Origin: DATKJY01 sp964540105
GTDB lineage: Bacteria; Zixibacteria; MSB-5A5; GN15; FEB-12
Assembly: GCA_964540105.1 (NCBI GenBank)
Contig: CAZILL010000001.1
Coordinates: 1,301,762-1,365,761, forward strand
Length of the DNA stretch: 64,000 nucleotides
Direction: 5' to 3'
The number at the start of each line of letters is the position of its first letter. Position 1 is the first letter of the stretch. Position numbers and translations under genes: made by a program. This document shows, one piece after another, positions 45,449 to 54,548 of the stretch. The notes under the pieces are model-generated. The model was given only the letters and a program-made list of their open reading frames with translations. It was not told where the DNA came from and ran no database searches.

Positions 45449-46237
45449 ATGATCACACCCAAAATCAAAGAATTCCTCGAGGCTGGGGTACACTTCGGGC
45501 ACCAGACCCGTCGCTGGAATCCCAAGATGAAGCCGTTCATTTTTGCGGCTCGCAATGGCATTTATATCATTGACCTGCAGAAGACGCTTAACGCTCTGGA
45601 GCAGGCCAAGAAGAAAGTGCGCGAAGTCGTTGGTGGCGGCAAGTCGATCCTCTTTGTCGGAACCAAGAAACAGGCCCGCGAAGTCATCCTTGAACTCGCT
45701 CCCAAGTGTAACGGCTTTCATGTCACCGAGCGCTGGCTTGGCGGTATGCTCACGAATTTCAGCACCATCAAGAATTCTATCAAGAAGCTGAAAGATATCG
45801 AGCGGATGCGTGCCGACGGCACGTATGAGAAATTCACCAAGAAAGAGCGTTCGCGCCTCGACACCGAAGCCGGCAAACTGACAAAGACGCTCAGCGGTAT
45901 CAAGGAAATGAACTTCCTGCCCGGACTGGTTGTCATTGTAGACGCGCGGAAAGAGAAGATCGCGGTGGCCGAAGCCAAGAAGCTCGGTATCCCGATCGTC
46001 GCGATTCTCGACACCAACGCCGATCCCGATCCGATCGATTTCCCCATCGCTGCCAACGACGATGCCATAAAATCAATTCGCGTTCTCCTGCGCGAACTTA
46101 TCGACTCTGCTGTCGATGCGCTCGGCTCCATGCCTCAGAACGCCGCCGAAGGGGCGGTCGAATCGGAACGCGCCATGCATCTCTCCACCTACACATCCGA
46201 GGAACCGCGCGGCGGTCATCGTCAGGAAGGAAACTAA
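45449..46237 (+). CDS. rpsB: 30S ribosomal protein S2
   Basis: A 262-residue S2 starting ITPKIKEFLEAGVHFGHQTRRWNPKM-like (segments EAGVHFGH, GIYIIDLQKT, VGTKKQA and LGGMLTNF are family hallmarks). It is preceded by a 129-base leader that holds small inverted repeats (for example 45331-45348), perhaps an autoregulatory site. The ribosome site is a weak CAGGAT before the ATG. Confidence 0.97.
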   Translation: MITPKIKEFLEAGVHFGHQTRRWNPKMKPFIFAARNGIYIIDLQKTLNALEQAKKKVREVVGGGKSILFVGTKKQAREVILELAPKCNGFHVTERWLGGMLTNFSTIKNSIKKLKDIERMRADGTYEKFTKKERSRLDTEAGKLTKTLSGIKEMNFLPGLVVIVDARKEKIAVAEAKKLGIPIVAILDTNADPDPIDFPIAANDDAIKSIRVLLRELIDSAVDALGSMPQNAAEGAVESERAMHLSTYTSEEPRGGHRQEGN

Positions 46238-46240
46238 TTC

Positions 46241-46834
46241 ATGGAAATATCTGCGCAAATGGTCAAAGAGCTCCGCGAAAAGACTGGAGCGGGGATGATG
46301 GATTGCAAAAGCGCGCTGACGGAGAGCGCTGGCGACGTGGCCAAAGCTGCCTCTCTTCTTCGCGAGAAAGGAATAGCCAAGGCTGGATCGAAAGAAGGCC
46401 GGACGACTTCCGAGGGAATCATCGCAACCTATGTCCACCCGGGTGACAAGCTTGCGGTTATGGCTGAAATCAATTGCGAAACCGATTTCGTCGCCCGCAC
46501 TGATCAGTTCCGGAATTTCGCTCGACTAGTTGCTATGCATATCGCGGCAACAGCGCCCGCTTGTGTGCGTCGTGAAGAGATCAACCCCGAGCTTGTCGCC
46601 AATGAACGACAGATTTTCCGAAAACAGGCAGAGAACGAGGGGAAGCCGGCGGCGATTCTCGACAAAATCGTTGACGGGAAAATCGAGAAATACTACTCTG
46701 AAGTCGTCCTGATGGAACAGCCGTTCGTCAAAGACAACGACAAGACGGTTGCTGACCTGGTGAAAGAAACAATAGGTTCGCTGGGTGAGAACATCGTGAT
46801 CAAGCGGTTCACCCGCTTTCGACTCGGCGAGTAG
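46241..46834 (+). CDS. tsf: Elongation factor Ts (short form)
   Basis: A 197-residue EF-Ts with VKELREKTGAGMMDCKSAL at the N terminus (UBA-type domain) and TDFVARTDQF in the core. The length matches the single-core-domain type seen in Thermus rather than the longer Escherichia form. It exchanges GDP for GTP on EF-Tu. It starts 3 bases after rpsB. Confidence 0.97.
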   Translation: MEISAQMVKELREKTGAGMMDCKSALTESAGDVAKAASLLREKGIAKAGSKEGRTTSEGIIATYVHPGDKLAVMAEINCETDFVARTDQFRNFARLVAMHIAATAPACVRREEINPELVANERQIFRKQAENEGKPAAILDKIVDGKIEKYYSEVVLMEQPFVKDNDKTVADLVKETIGSLGENIVIKRFTRFRLGE

Positions 46835-46837
46835 ATT

Positions 46838-47563
46838 ATGGAAGCGGACAGTCCAAAACCTGTCTACAAACGGATTCTTCTCAAGTTGTCCGGCGAGGCC
46901 CTCATGGGTCCCGGTGAATACGGCATTCACACGCCGACGGTAGAGTTCATTTGCCGTCAAGTCAAAGAAATCAAGGATCTCAATCTCGAAATCGGCCTCG
47001 TTGTCGGCGGGGGAAACATCTTCCGCGGTATGAATGCTGCTGAGCGCGGAATGGATCGCGTCACCGGCGACAACATTGGCATGCTGGCGACCGTCATGAA
47101 TTCCATGGCGTTAATGGATATGCTCGAAAAGATGGGGATCTACACGCGAGTCATGTCGGCTGTGAAAATGGAAGCTTTTGCCGAGCCATATATCCGCCGA
47201 CGCGCCGTCCGCCACATGGAAAAGGGGAGACTCGTTATTCTGGCCGGCGGTACCGGCAATCCGTTCTTCAGCACCGATACTGCCGCATCTCTGCGGGCCA
47301 TGGAAATCGGTGCGGAGCTGATGATTAAGGCCACGAACGTTGACGGCGTCTATTCGGCTGATCCGAAGAAAGACCCCGACGCCGTCTTCTACCCAAAATT
47401 GTCATATATGGATGTTCTTAGACAGGAATTGAGAGTGATTGACCTCACAGCCATCTCCCTGCTCAAAGATAATCACATTCCGGTCCGTGTGATCGATCTT
47501 AAATTGCCCGGCGTTCTCAAACGCGTGGTTACGGGAGCGGCTGTTGGAACCCTGATCAGTTGA
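46838..47563 (+). CDS. pyrH: Uridylate kinase
   Basis: A 241-residue UMP kinase of the amino-acid kinase fold that makes UDP. The motifs are LLKLSGEALMG, VVGGGNIFRG and a terminal GTLIS. It starts 3 bases after tsf, the usual neighbour order with frr. Confidence 0.96.
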   Translation: MEADSPKPVYKRILLKLSGEALMGPGEYGIHTPTVEFICRQVKEIKDLNLEIGLVVGGGNIFRGMNAAERGMDRVTGDNIGMLATVMNSMALMDMLEKMGIYTRVMSAVKMEAFAEPYIRRRAVRHMEKGRLVILAGGTGNPFFSTDTAASLRAMEIGAELMIKATNVDGVYSADPKKDPDAVFYPKLSYMDVLRQELRVIDLTAISLLKDNHIPVRVIDLKLPGVLKRVVTGAAVGTLIS

Positions 47564-47597
47564 ACATACTGATCAGGAAAGGGAAGGAGCCTTTGAC

Positions 47598-48155
47598 ATG
47601 TTGGACGAAATCCTCAAACAGAGCAAAGAGAAAATGCACAAGACGGTTGAGGCCATTCACCGTGAATTGAATTCTGTTCGCACCGGCAAGGCCTCGATTC
47701 ATCTACTCGACGTCGTCCGGGTCGATGCGTACGGAACCTCTATGCCCCTCAATCAAGTCGGGAGTGTCTCATCTCCCGAGCCCCGGCTGGTCGTCGTACA
47801 GGCGTTCGACAAAACCGTGGTTGGTGAAATCGTCAAAGGGATCCAGAAGGCTGACCTTGGCCTGAATCCCATCGTCGACGGCACCCTGATTCGCGTCCCT
47901 ATACCGGCCCTCAACGAAGAGCGCCGCAAGGAGCTTGTCAAGCACTGCAAGCATATAGCCGAAGAGGGAAGAGTCGCGATTCGAAACATTCGTCGCGACG
48001 CCAACGATCATATCAAACGTGAGCTCAAGAACAAGAAGCTCTCAGAAGATCAGGACAAAGAGGGGCACGAAAAGACCCAGAAACTTACCGATGAGTATAT
48101 TCGTCAGATTGACGACATGGTGACTCGAAAAGAATTCGAAGTCATGGAAGTCTGA
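47598..48155 (+). CDS. frr: Ribosome recycling factor
   Basis: A 185-residue RRF that splits post-termination ribosomes. Segments RTGKASIHLLD and the Lys-Glu-rich C-terminal helix (EDQDKEGHEKTQKLTDEYI) are typical. It follows pyrH, with AAGGAGC before the ATG. Confidence 0.96.
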   Translation: MLDEILKQSKEKMHKTVEAIHRELNSVRTGKASIHLLDVVRVDAYGTSMPLNQVGSVSSPEPRLVVVQAFDKTVVGEIVKGIQKADLGLNPIVDGTLIRVPIPALNEERRKELVKHCKHIAEEGRVAIRNIRRDANDHIKRELKNKKLSEDQDKEGHEKTQKLTDEYIRQIDDMVTRKEFEVMEV

Positions 48156-48217
48156 AGCACGCACGACGGAAGGGCTTTCGTGACCGAGGTGCCGCCCGAA
48201 GTCACTCCACCTGCGGC

Positions 48218-48658
48218 CTAAGCCGGATAAGAGCCGTCGATATACTGGCGCAGGTATCTGTTCTCAACAACAATGTCCTCCATCTGCGTCTTGACAATGT
48301 CGCCTACTGACACCAATCCAACCAACTCCCCCCCGTCGAGGATCGGAATGTGGCGAATATGATTGGTGGTCATCAACCCCGCGATGTAACTGATTTCATC
48401 CCCAAGTAAACCTACGATCACATTCGTCGTCATGAGATCCCCGATTGTCACGTCCTGAAAATGCCCGCGGTCATCATACAGCCGCTTGAAGATATCTTTG
48501 TCACTGATCATCCCCATCAACTGCCCTTCTTCGTCAAGAACCGGCAAGCAGCTGATTCGATTGTTGATCATCAGCTCCATAGCGAGAAATACCGGCATCG
48601 GAACTTTACCGGTAATCAGCTGACCACGCTTAGTCCTTAGAATCTCCCGCACTACCAT
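48218..48658 (-). CDS. CBS-domain pair protein
   Basis: A 146-residue protein composed of two CBS domains, with SCLPVLDEEGQLMGMISDKDI and IRHIPILDGGELVGLVSVGDIV forming the paired nucleotide-binding site. AAGGAGG precedes the ATG at 48658. The ligand (for example AMP, ATP or SAM) cannot be told. It is divergent from the next gene. Confidence 0.88.
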   Translation of the reverse strand: MVVREILRTKRGQLITGKVPMPVFLAMELMINNRISCLPVLDEEGQLMGMISDKDIFKRLYDDRGHFQDVTIGDLMTTNVIVGLLGDEISYIAGLMTTNHIRHIPILDGGELVGLVSVGDIVKTQMEDIVVENRYLRQYIDGSYPA

Positions 48659-48806
48659 CTTCGATCCTCCTTGCCAGCGGTGCCATCAGATCGCGCCGGT
48701 CACAAGCCCGAAATATCTATTGAGAGCATCCCCCATCTGTCGTATGTTGAACTCGAGCATCCGGCCTGTTCGGTTGTCACTATATGATACACTAGATAGA
48801 CCCGTT

Positions 48807-49469
48807 ATGTCAAGAAAAAACGCCCCCTCGACCATCCTCTTCAGCCTATGGTTCGTTGCCTCTCTCGCCATTCTGGCCACTGCCGCTGCCGACCCGATCC
48901 TCAGCTTCTACTGGACCCGCGCACATTCGGTGTTTGCAGCCGCCAACCCGATGAGCGCCGGCACCCACTACTCGTTTGTGGCTCGAACCTATGACAAGCG
49001 TTTCCATGATCGGGGCGGGTTTACCCTCAGCGACAGTGTCATCGTCCGATATTTCTTCAGCTTCGGGACTCTCGACTCTTCACACACTGTTGCAGGCAAT
49101 CCACGCAAATTCCCCACTGTCGATCTTTCCATTCCGGACCTGTTCGATAGCTCCTATGTGCTGAACTCGTTTCCCAACGATACCGGCGGACCCCTTCTGC
49201 CGATCGGATTCGATAGCGACTTGCCGAACGATCCCCGCCCCGTCGGTTTGGCCGAACTAGATCGCTCGCGCTACGTTCCACGCTGGCTCTACCTCTACTA
49301 CCCGTCGAAAAGCGGTTATCGTCGCTACACTCGTTCCTTTCGCTTCATTGAGCATCAGGGGTTGTTATTCGCCGATTCCATCTGGGAAGTCTCCACCCGT
49401 GACGGCCTGCTCTTCACTACCAACCGTCGCCTTGAAACGGGAATCACCGACATCACCGTGTATCACTGA
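48807..49469 (+). CDS. Hypothetical exported or membrane-anchored protein
   Basis: About 220 residues. The N terminus has a hydrophobic segment (ILFSLWFVASLAILATAAA) that could be a signal peptide or anchor. The rest is beta-rich, without a motif I recognise. The frame extends upstream to 48720, but the ATG at 48807 gives a conventional signal start. It lies 77 bases before uppS. Confidence 0.65.
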   Translation: MSRKNAPSTILFSLWFVASLAILATAAADPILSFYWTRAHSVFAAANPMSAGTHYSFVARTYDKRFHDRGGFTLSDSVIVRYFFSFGTLDSSHTVAGNPRKFPTVDLSIPDLFDSSYVLNSFPNDTGGPLLPIGFDSDLPNDPRPVGLAELDRSRYVPRWLYLYYPSKSGYRRYTRSFRFIEHQGLLFADSIWEVSTRDGLLFTTNRRLETGITDITVYH

Positions 49470-49546
49470 TTGCTTCGTTTTCAGAGTCGGCTTCGCGACG
49501 TCAATTACCTTGCATCCCTCTGCCGCGAATCATACTTTACTCCACC

Positions 49547-50314
49547 ATGATTGCCGACAGTGAGAAATTGAAGTCGCTGGTTCTGACTACGCCAGACCGA
49601 ATCCCAACGCACGTGGCCATCATCATGGATGGTAACGGTCGATGGGCAGCCCAGCGTAACAAACCGCGCACCTTTGGTCACGAGGCTGGAGTCAAGGCGG
49701 TTAAGGAAGTTGTCAAAGCTTCCTCCGAGCTGGGCATTAAGTATCTCACACTCTACACTTTTTCAATCGAAAATTGGAGCCGACCAAAAGACGAAATCGA
49801 CGCCCTGATGTCACTCCTTTCCCGCACAACCCGCCGCGAACTGAAAGAACTGATCAAGAACGACGTGAAACTGATCACGACCGGGCGTATCAGCGGTCTG
49901 TCCGCTCTTCGTCGTACCGTGCTTGCCGACGCCGTCCGCAGGACTCGTGACAACAAAGGACTGGTGCTGAATCTCGCGCTCAACTATGGGGGTCGGACAG
50001 AAATCCTCGATGCCGTTAAGGCCATCGGCAACGCGATCAAGGCTGGCATGATCCATGTTCACGACATTGATGAGGAGCTCTTTTCGAATTTTCTCTACAC
50101 CGCTACCCTTCCGGATCCCGATCTTCTAATTCGCACCTCGGGCGAAATGCGCATCTCGAATTTTCTGCTGTGGCAGACAAGTTACACCGAGCTGTATATC
50201 ATCGACACCCTTTGGCCCGACTTCGGTCGACGTGAGCTCTTCGAAGCCGTTCGAGAGTATCAGGGGAGAGAGCGGCGTTTCGGCAAGGTGCTCCCCAAAA
50301 GGGTCTGCGAATGA
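49547..50314 (+). CDS. uppS: Isoprenyl transferase (undecaprenyl diphosphate synthase)
   Basis: A 255-residue cis-prenyltransferase with AIIMDGNGRWA (catalytic Asp), the FSIENW segment and the C-terminal YTELYIIDTLWPDF region. It makes the C55 lipid carrier for peptidoglycan and other wall polymers. The next gene, cdsA, overlaps it by 4 bases. Confidence 0.95.
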   Translation: MIADSEKLKSLVLTTPDRIPTHVAIIMDGNGRWAAQRNKPRTFGHEAGVKAVKEVVKASSELGIKYLTLYTFSIENWSRPKDEIDALMSLLSRTTRRELKELIKNDVKLITTGRISGLSALRRTVLADAVRRTRDNKGLVLNLALNYGGRTEILDAVKAIGNAIKAGMIHVHDIDEELFSNFLYTATLPDPDLLIRTSGEMRISNFLLWQTSYTELYIIDTLWPDFGRRELFEAVREYQGRERRFGKVLPKRVCE

Positions 50315-51189
50315 GCCATAAGCTGGTTGCCCGCATTTCCGTTGCTGTCGTAGCCATCCCCGCGATCCTCTGGGTCTCTTCTCGGGGATCAATCTGGCTC
50401 TTTGGCATGGTGACCCTCTTGGCGCTTGTTGCCATGTACGAGTTTCTTTCGAACGAAGGGCACGCGATGACCAGTCTCTTCTTCTGGATGGCAATTGCTT
50501 CCGTTGTTTCCAGCATGCTCGTTGCTGTCACGATCGTGCCATTCCATTCTTCGAACTCTCTCCATCTGGACAGCGCACCTCCGTTCTTTTTCTCGAACGC
50601 CCCTATTCCCCTCCTCTTCTTTCTGCTCACTGGGCTCATTCTTGCCCTTGGGAGACAAACTCCAGTCGAACTGTTCTCGACCCACGCACGATTGACATGG
50701 GGAGTAACATATGTCGCGCTGCTCTATCCATTCGTCTACGCGCTCGGCAATGACCCTGCTCTTGGATGGAAAGTCGCACCAGCAACCGGCGGGGATCTGC
50801 TCTGGTTGCTCTATGCGATCCTTTGGGTCGGCGACACGGCCGCGATGGGGATCGGCGCCTGGCTCGGGCGCCATCAGCTCGCGCCCGGTGTTTCACCCCG
50901 CAAGTCCGTTGAGGGTTTTCTCGGAGGAATCGTCGGAAGCCTTGTGGCCGCCGCGCTTGTCTATCTCTGGAAATTCAACCACCTTCCATTCCTGAATATC
51001 ATTGCGCTTGCCCTCGGGTGTTCCGTTGTCGGCCAGCTGGGGGACCTCGTCGAATCGATGTGGAAGCGTTCTCTCGGGATCAAAGATTCCTCGAGCCTCA
51101 TCCCCGGGCACGGGGGGGTACTGGATCGCTTCGATTCCCTGCTCTTCGCCGCGCCCTTTATGTATGTCTGCGTTTGGTACTACTTCTAG
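50311..51189 (+). CDS. cdsA: Phosphatidate cytidylyltransferase
   Basis: A 292-residue membrane enzyme that makes CDP-diacylglycerol. The signature SLGIKDSSSLIPGHGGVLDRFDSLL-like segment is visible near the C terminus (key residues KD, SSS, PGHGG, DRFDS). Several membrane segments precede it. It overlaps uppS by 4 bases and abuts the UbiA gene. Confidence 0.93.
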   Translation: MSHKLVARISVAVVAIPAILWVSSRGSIWLFGMVTLLALVAMYEFLSNEGHAMTSLFFWMAIASVVSSMLVAVTIVPFHSSNSLHLDSAPPFFFSNAPIPLLFFLLTGLILALGRQTPVELFSTHARLTWGVTYVALLYPFVYALGNDPALGWKVAPATGGDLLWLLYAILWVGDTAAMGIGAWLGRHQLAPGVSPRKSVEGFLGGIVGSLVAAALVYLWKFNHLPFLNIIALALGCSVVGQLGDLVESMWKRSLGIKDSSSLIPGHGGVLDRFDSLLFAAPFMYVCVWYYF

Positions 51190-52101
51190 ATGAAGCTACT
51201 CGACTTCATCTGTGCCGCTCGTCCGATGCTTCATGTGCCGCTCTGGTCTGTCTATCTCGTATCGCTGCACTATCATTCCGCACTGTCTGGTGACCGATTC
51301 CAGATGCAGGATTTCCGCCTCATGCTCTCACTCAGCCTGCTTTGGACAGGCGCCTGTTATGTAAATCAGGTCTATGACCAGCGAACCGACCTTATCAACG
51401 ATAAACTGAAGTTTCTCCAGCTTGGGCTGATCTCTGAGCGGCAGATGATGCTCGGGTCTCTTGCTGCTTCCATCGCTGGTGTGCTGTCCATGGCCCTTGT
51501 CTCGATCACCGCACTTGCGATGGCTCTTCAGTTCTTCTTGCTTGGGTATCTTTATTCGGCCCCCCCGTGGCGGTTGAAGGATCGTCCACTCTGGGGGATG
51601 GTCGTCAACGCCTACGGTTGCGGTTTCCTGGTTTCATGCCTGGTCATGCCGGAACTAAGTATCGACAACTCCGGACTGCTCGGGTGGGACAATCCGTTCT
51701 ATTTCTCCTGCACAATAGGCGCGGTCTATGCTCTCACGACGATCGTTGATCGCGCCGGGGATGTTGCCGTCGCCAAGAGAACACTCGCCGTTTCTCTCGG
51801 TCGAATCGGAGCTCTCGTTGCCGCCTGGATTCTTCTAAGTACTAGTCTGTACCTCGCCTATGGCTCACAGTTTTTGTTACTCCAGATTCTTTCCATAGCC
51901 GCCTTGATTCTGTTGCTGCTGTGTACAGTCTGGAATTCCCCCCCGCTCCTCGGTCTGGCCATCAAAGTTCCGATCCTTCTGCTCACGCTGATGGCCGGTT
52001 ATTTCTACCCCAGCTACCTCGTCTTTATGGTTGTCCTGGTTGTCGGCGTCCGCCTATACTACCGGAAACGGTTTCGAATGACTTATCCCGAGTTGGTTTG
52101 A
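51190..52101 (+). CDS. UbiA-family prenyltransferase
   Basis: A 303-residue polytopic protein with two Asp-rich motifs: NQVYDQRTD (about residues 59-67) and DRAGD (about 184-188), as in UbiA-type aromatic or glycerol prenyltransferases. The exact acceptor is unknown. Its place next to cdsA and a prenyl diphosphate synthase fits a lipid or quinone pathway. It starts directly after cdsA. Confidence 0.85.
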   Translation: MKLLDFICAARPMLHVPLWSVYLVSLHYHSALSGDRFQMQDFRLMLSLSLLWTGACYVNQVYDQRTDLINDKLKFLQLGLISERQMMLGSLAASIAGVLSMALVSITALAMALQFFLLGYLYSAPPWRLKDRPLWGMVVNAYGCGFLVSCLVMPELSIDNSGLLGWDNPFYFSCTIGAVYALTTIVDRAGDVAVAKRTLAVSLGRIGALVAAWILLSTSLYLAYGSQFLLLQILSIAALILLLLCTVWNSPPLLGLAIKVPILLLTLMAGYFYPSYLVFMVVLVVGVRLYYRKRFRMTYPELV

Positions 52102-52601
52102 TGAAGTCAATACTCATAACTCTTGCGTTCTCAGCGTTTTTCGTCAGCTGCACTCCGTACCCCCGGTACACAACCGACACACCCCGCACCCCCGAAGCAT
52201 CGGAAGCAAATCTTCCGACCCATACTACAAACGATTACCTTCGCCTTGCGATGATTCTCCAGCAGTCCCTCGGACAACCATATCGCTACGCGTCAGCGAC
52301 AGACCCCGGGCTCGACTGTTCTTCCTTTACTCGTCGCGTCTTCCGCGATTATTCCGGCCTGGACTTGCCACGTACGGCAGCCGATCAGGCAACGCTCGGT
52401 GGCGAAGTTCCCAGAGCCAGACTCACTTTCGGCGACCTCGTCCTCTTTGAATCTCGCCGGGAAGGGATTACTCACGTCGGTATCTATGTCGGGTATGGCC
52501 AATTCATCCATGTCTCTTCCTCCGAAGGGGTGATCATCTCCTATCTTGGCGAAGAATACTGGGCTCAACGTTTTGCTGCCGCCCGTCGTATAATAGAGTA
52601 A
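52101..52601 (+). CDS. NlpC/P60-family lipoprotein, peptidoglycan endopeptidase-like
   Basis: A 166-residue protein with a lipobox FVSC near residue 14-17. The NlpC/P60 domain has catalytic Cys in GLDCSSF, His in THVGIYVG and a third His in FIHVSS. It would cut peptide cross-links in the wall. The ATG overlaps the UbiA stop (TGATG). The longer upstream frame is out of family and ignored. Confidence 0.9.
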   Translation: MKSILITLAFSAFFVSCTPYPRYTTDTPRTPEASEANLPTHTTNDYLRLAMILQQSLGQPYRYASATDPGLDCSSFTRRVFRDYSGLDLPRTAADQATLGGEVPRARLTFGDLVLFESRREGITHVGIYVGYGQFIHVSSSEGVIISYLGEEYWAQRFAAARRIIE

Positions 52602-52646
52602 ACGGATCGATTGTCCCAGACTGCGAGCGTTCGGGGAATTCACTAC

Positions 52647-54494
52647 ATGTCCAGTAAGTCGCCCGATTTCGAATTGAAACTCAAGAACCTGCCTCTCTCC
52701 TCGGGCGTCTATCTCTTCAAGAACTCCCAGGGGAGGATCATCTACATCGGCAAGGCCCGGAACCTGCGCAATCGGGTTCGCTCCTATTTCCAGTCCGGTC
52801 GAGCCCCGGACCGAAAGACCGAACGGTTGGTTACACGAACACATGATTTTGATCTCCTCCTGACTGACAACGAAATCGAATCACTCATTCTTGAGGCCAA
52901 TCTTGTCCGCGAACACAAACCGCGCTACAACGTCAATCTCAAAGACGATAAACACTTCCCCTACATCAAGGTTACGACCCGCGAGCCGTTCCCGCGCGTC
53001 CTTGTCGTCCGCCGGGTGGAAAACGATGGCTCTGCGTACTTCGGACCCTACACCAGTACGAAGAGTATGCGTAAGACTCTCGCGTTTCTGACGCGACTGT
53101 TTTCCATCCGTACCTGTTCGCTTATTATTCCACATCCCAAGGGACTAAGACATGAAGTCTGTCTGGATTATCATATCAAGCGCTGCGGGGGACCCTGTGC
53201 CGGTCATCAGAGTGAGGAAGAGTACGGTCGACTGGTGCAATCACTAATGATGGTCCTCGCGGGCAAGTCGAAGGAACTTGTCGCCAGCCTGACTGATAGA
53301 ATGCAGCGCGCTTCCGACGACCTCCGGTTCGAAGAGGCCCGCCTGCTTCGAGATCAGATCGACGCCCTCAGGCAAGTGATGATCAAGCAGAAGGTCGATG
53401 CGGGCGAACTTGTCGATCGCGATATTCTGTCTATTGCGCGCGAGTCAACCGATGCCATCGCCGTTGTCCTGCAAATACGAGAGGGGATTCTGATTGGGCG
53501 GCAGGATTTCCATCTGACTCTCGACGCCGACGAGCCGGACCCTGACCTCCTCGAGACCTTCCTCGCCCAATACTACAACCATCAACCAAACCTCCCCGCC
53601 GAGCTCGTTCTTCCGGGAGAACTGCCGGATCCAAAACTTGTCGAGCAATGGCTCCGACAAAGCAGAGGCGCTTCGGTAACCATCATCACTCCCAAGCAGG
53701 GCCAGAAAGCCAAGCTCGTCGATCTGGCGGCGACCAATGCCCGTCTTCTGCTTGACGAATTGCTCATACAGAAGCGTACTCACTCTGACCGCACGAGTAA
53801 GATGGTCACGAGCCTAAAAGACGATCTCGGTCTGACACGCTCTCCTCGATTGATGGTCTGCTTTGACATTTCCAACACGGGAGAGAACGATGCTGTCGGT
53901 GCGTGTGTCTGCTTCGAAAATGGTAAACCAAAGAAACAGCAGTACCGGCATTTTCGAATCAAGGGCGTGCAAGGACAGGATGATTTCAAGATGATGCGCG
54001 AGGTCGTTGGTCGACATTTCTACCGCTTGGCCAAAGACAAGACCGCTGTCCCTGACCTCGTGGTGGTCGACGGCGGCAAAGGCCAGCTATCGTCCGCTCT
54101 TGCTGAACTCACCTCCCTGGGGTTCCCCGATCAACCGATTATCTCGCTTGCCAAGCGCCTCGAGGAAGTCTACCTCCCCGGGCTCGAAGCCCCAATTTCC
54201 ATCAGCAAGAGCTCCCCCTCCCTCATGCTGCTGAAGCGAATTCGCGACGAGGCCCACCGATTCGCAATCAGCTACAATCGCAAGGTCCGCACCAGGCGAA
54301 CCGTAACCACTGCGCTCGACAGTATCCCTGGCATCGGTCCTGTCAAACGAAACCTGCTGTTGAGACAATTCGGTTCAGTCGCGAAGATCAGGAATACTAC
54401 CCCAGAAGATCTGGTCCGGATCAAGGGAATAACAGCTGCCCTCGCGGAGAACATTCTGCGTCACTTGAGTGCGAGTGCCTTGCCAGCAGAATAG
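52647..54494 (+). CDS. uvrC: UvrABC system protein C
   Basis: A 615-residue nucleotide-excision repair nuclease. The N terminus holds the GIY-YIG domain (SGVYLFK...IIYIGKARNLRNRV), then a UVR motif near residue 190-225, an RNase H-like second nuclease domain, and C-terminal helix-hairpin-helix motifs (IPGIGPVKRNLLLRQFG). The frame begins at a TTG at 52611, but the ATG at 52647 matches the family start, with GGGGA upstream. Confidence 0.96.
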   Translation: MSSKSPDFELKLKNLPLSSGVYLFKNSQGRIIYIGKARNLRNRVRSYFQSGRAPDRKTERLVTRTHDFDLLLTDNEIESLILEANLVREHKPRYNVNLKDDKHFPYIKVTTREPFPRVLVVRRVENDGSAYFGPYTSTKSMRKTLAFLTRLFSIRTCSLIIPHPKGLRHEVCLDYHIKRCGGPCAGHQSEEEYGRLVQSLMMVLAGKSKELVASLTDRMQRASDDLRFEEARLLRDQIDALRQVMIKQKVDAGELVDRDILSIARESTDAIAVVLQIREGILIGRQDFHLTLDADEPDPDLLETFLAQYYNHQPNLPAELVLPGELPDPKLVEQWLRQSRGASVTIITPKQGQKAKLVDLAATNARLLLDELLIQKRTHSDRTSKMVTSLKDDLGLTRSPRLMVCFDISNTGENDAVGACVCFENGKPKKQQYRHFRIKGVQGQDDFKMMREVVGRHFYRLAKDKTAVPDLVVVDGGKGQLSSALAELTSLGFPDQPIISLAKRLEEVYLPGLEAPISISKSSPSLMLLKRIRDEAHRFAISYNRKVRTRRTVTTALDSIPGIGPVKRNLLLRQFGSVAKIRNTTPEDLVRIKGITAALAENILRHLSASALPAE

Positions 54495-54548
54495 GCATCT
54501 CTTGCAACAACGGTTGCGCCCACCCCGTGCGTCCTATTACTTTCTCCT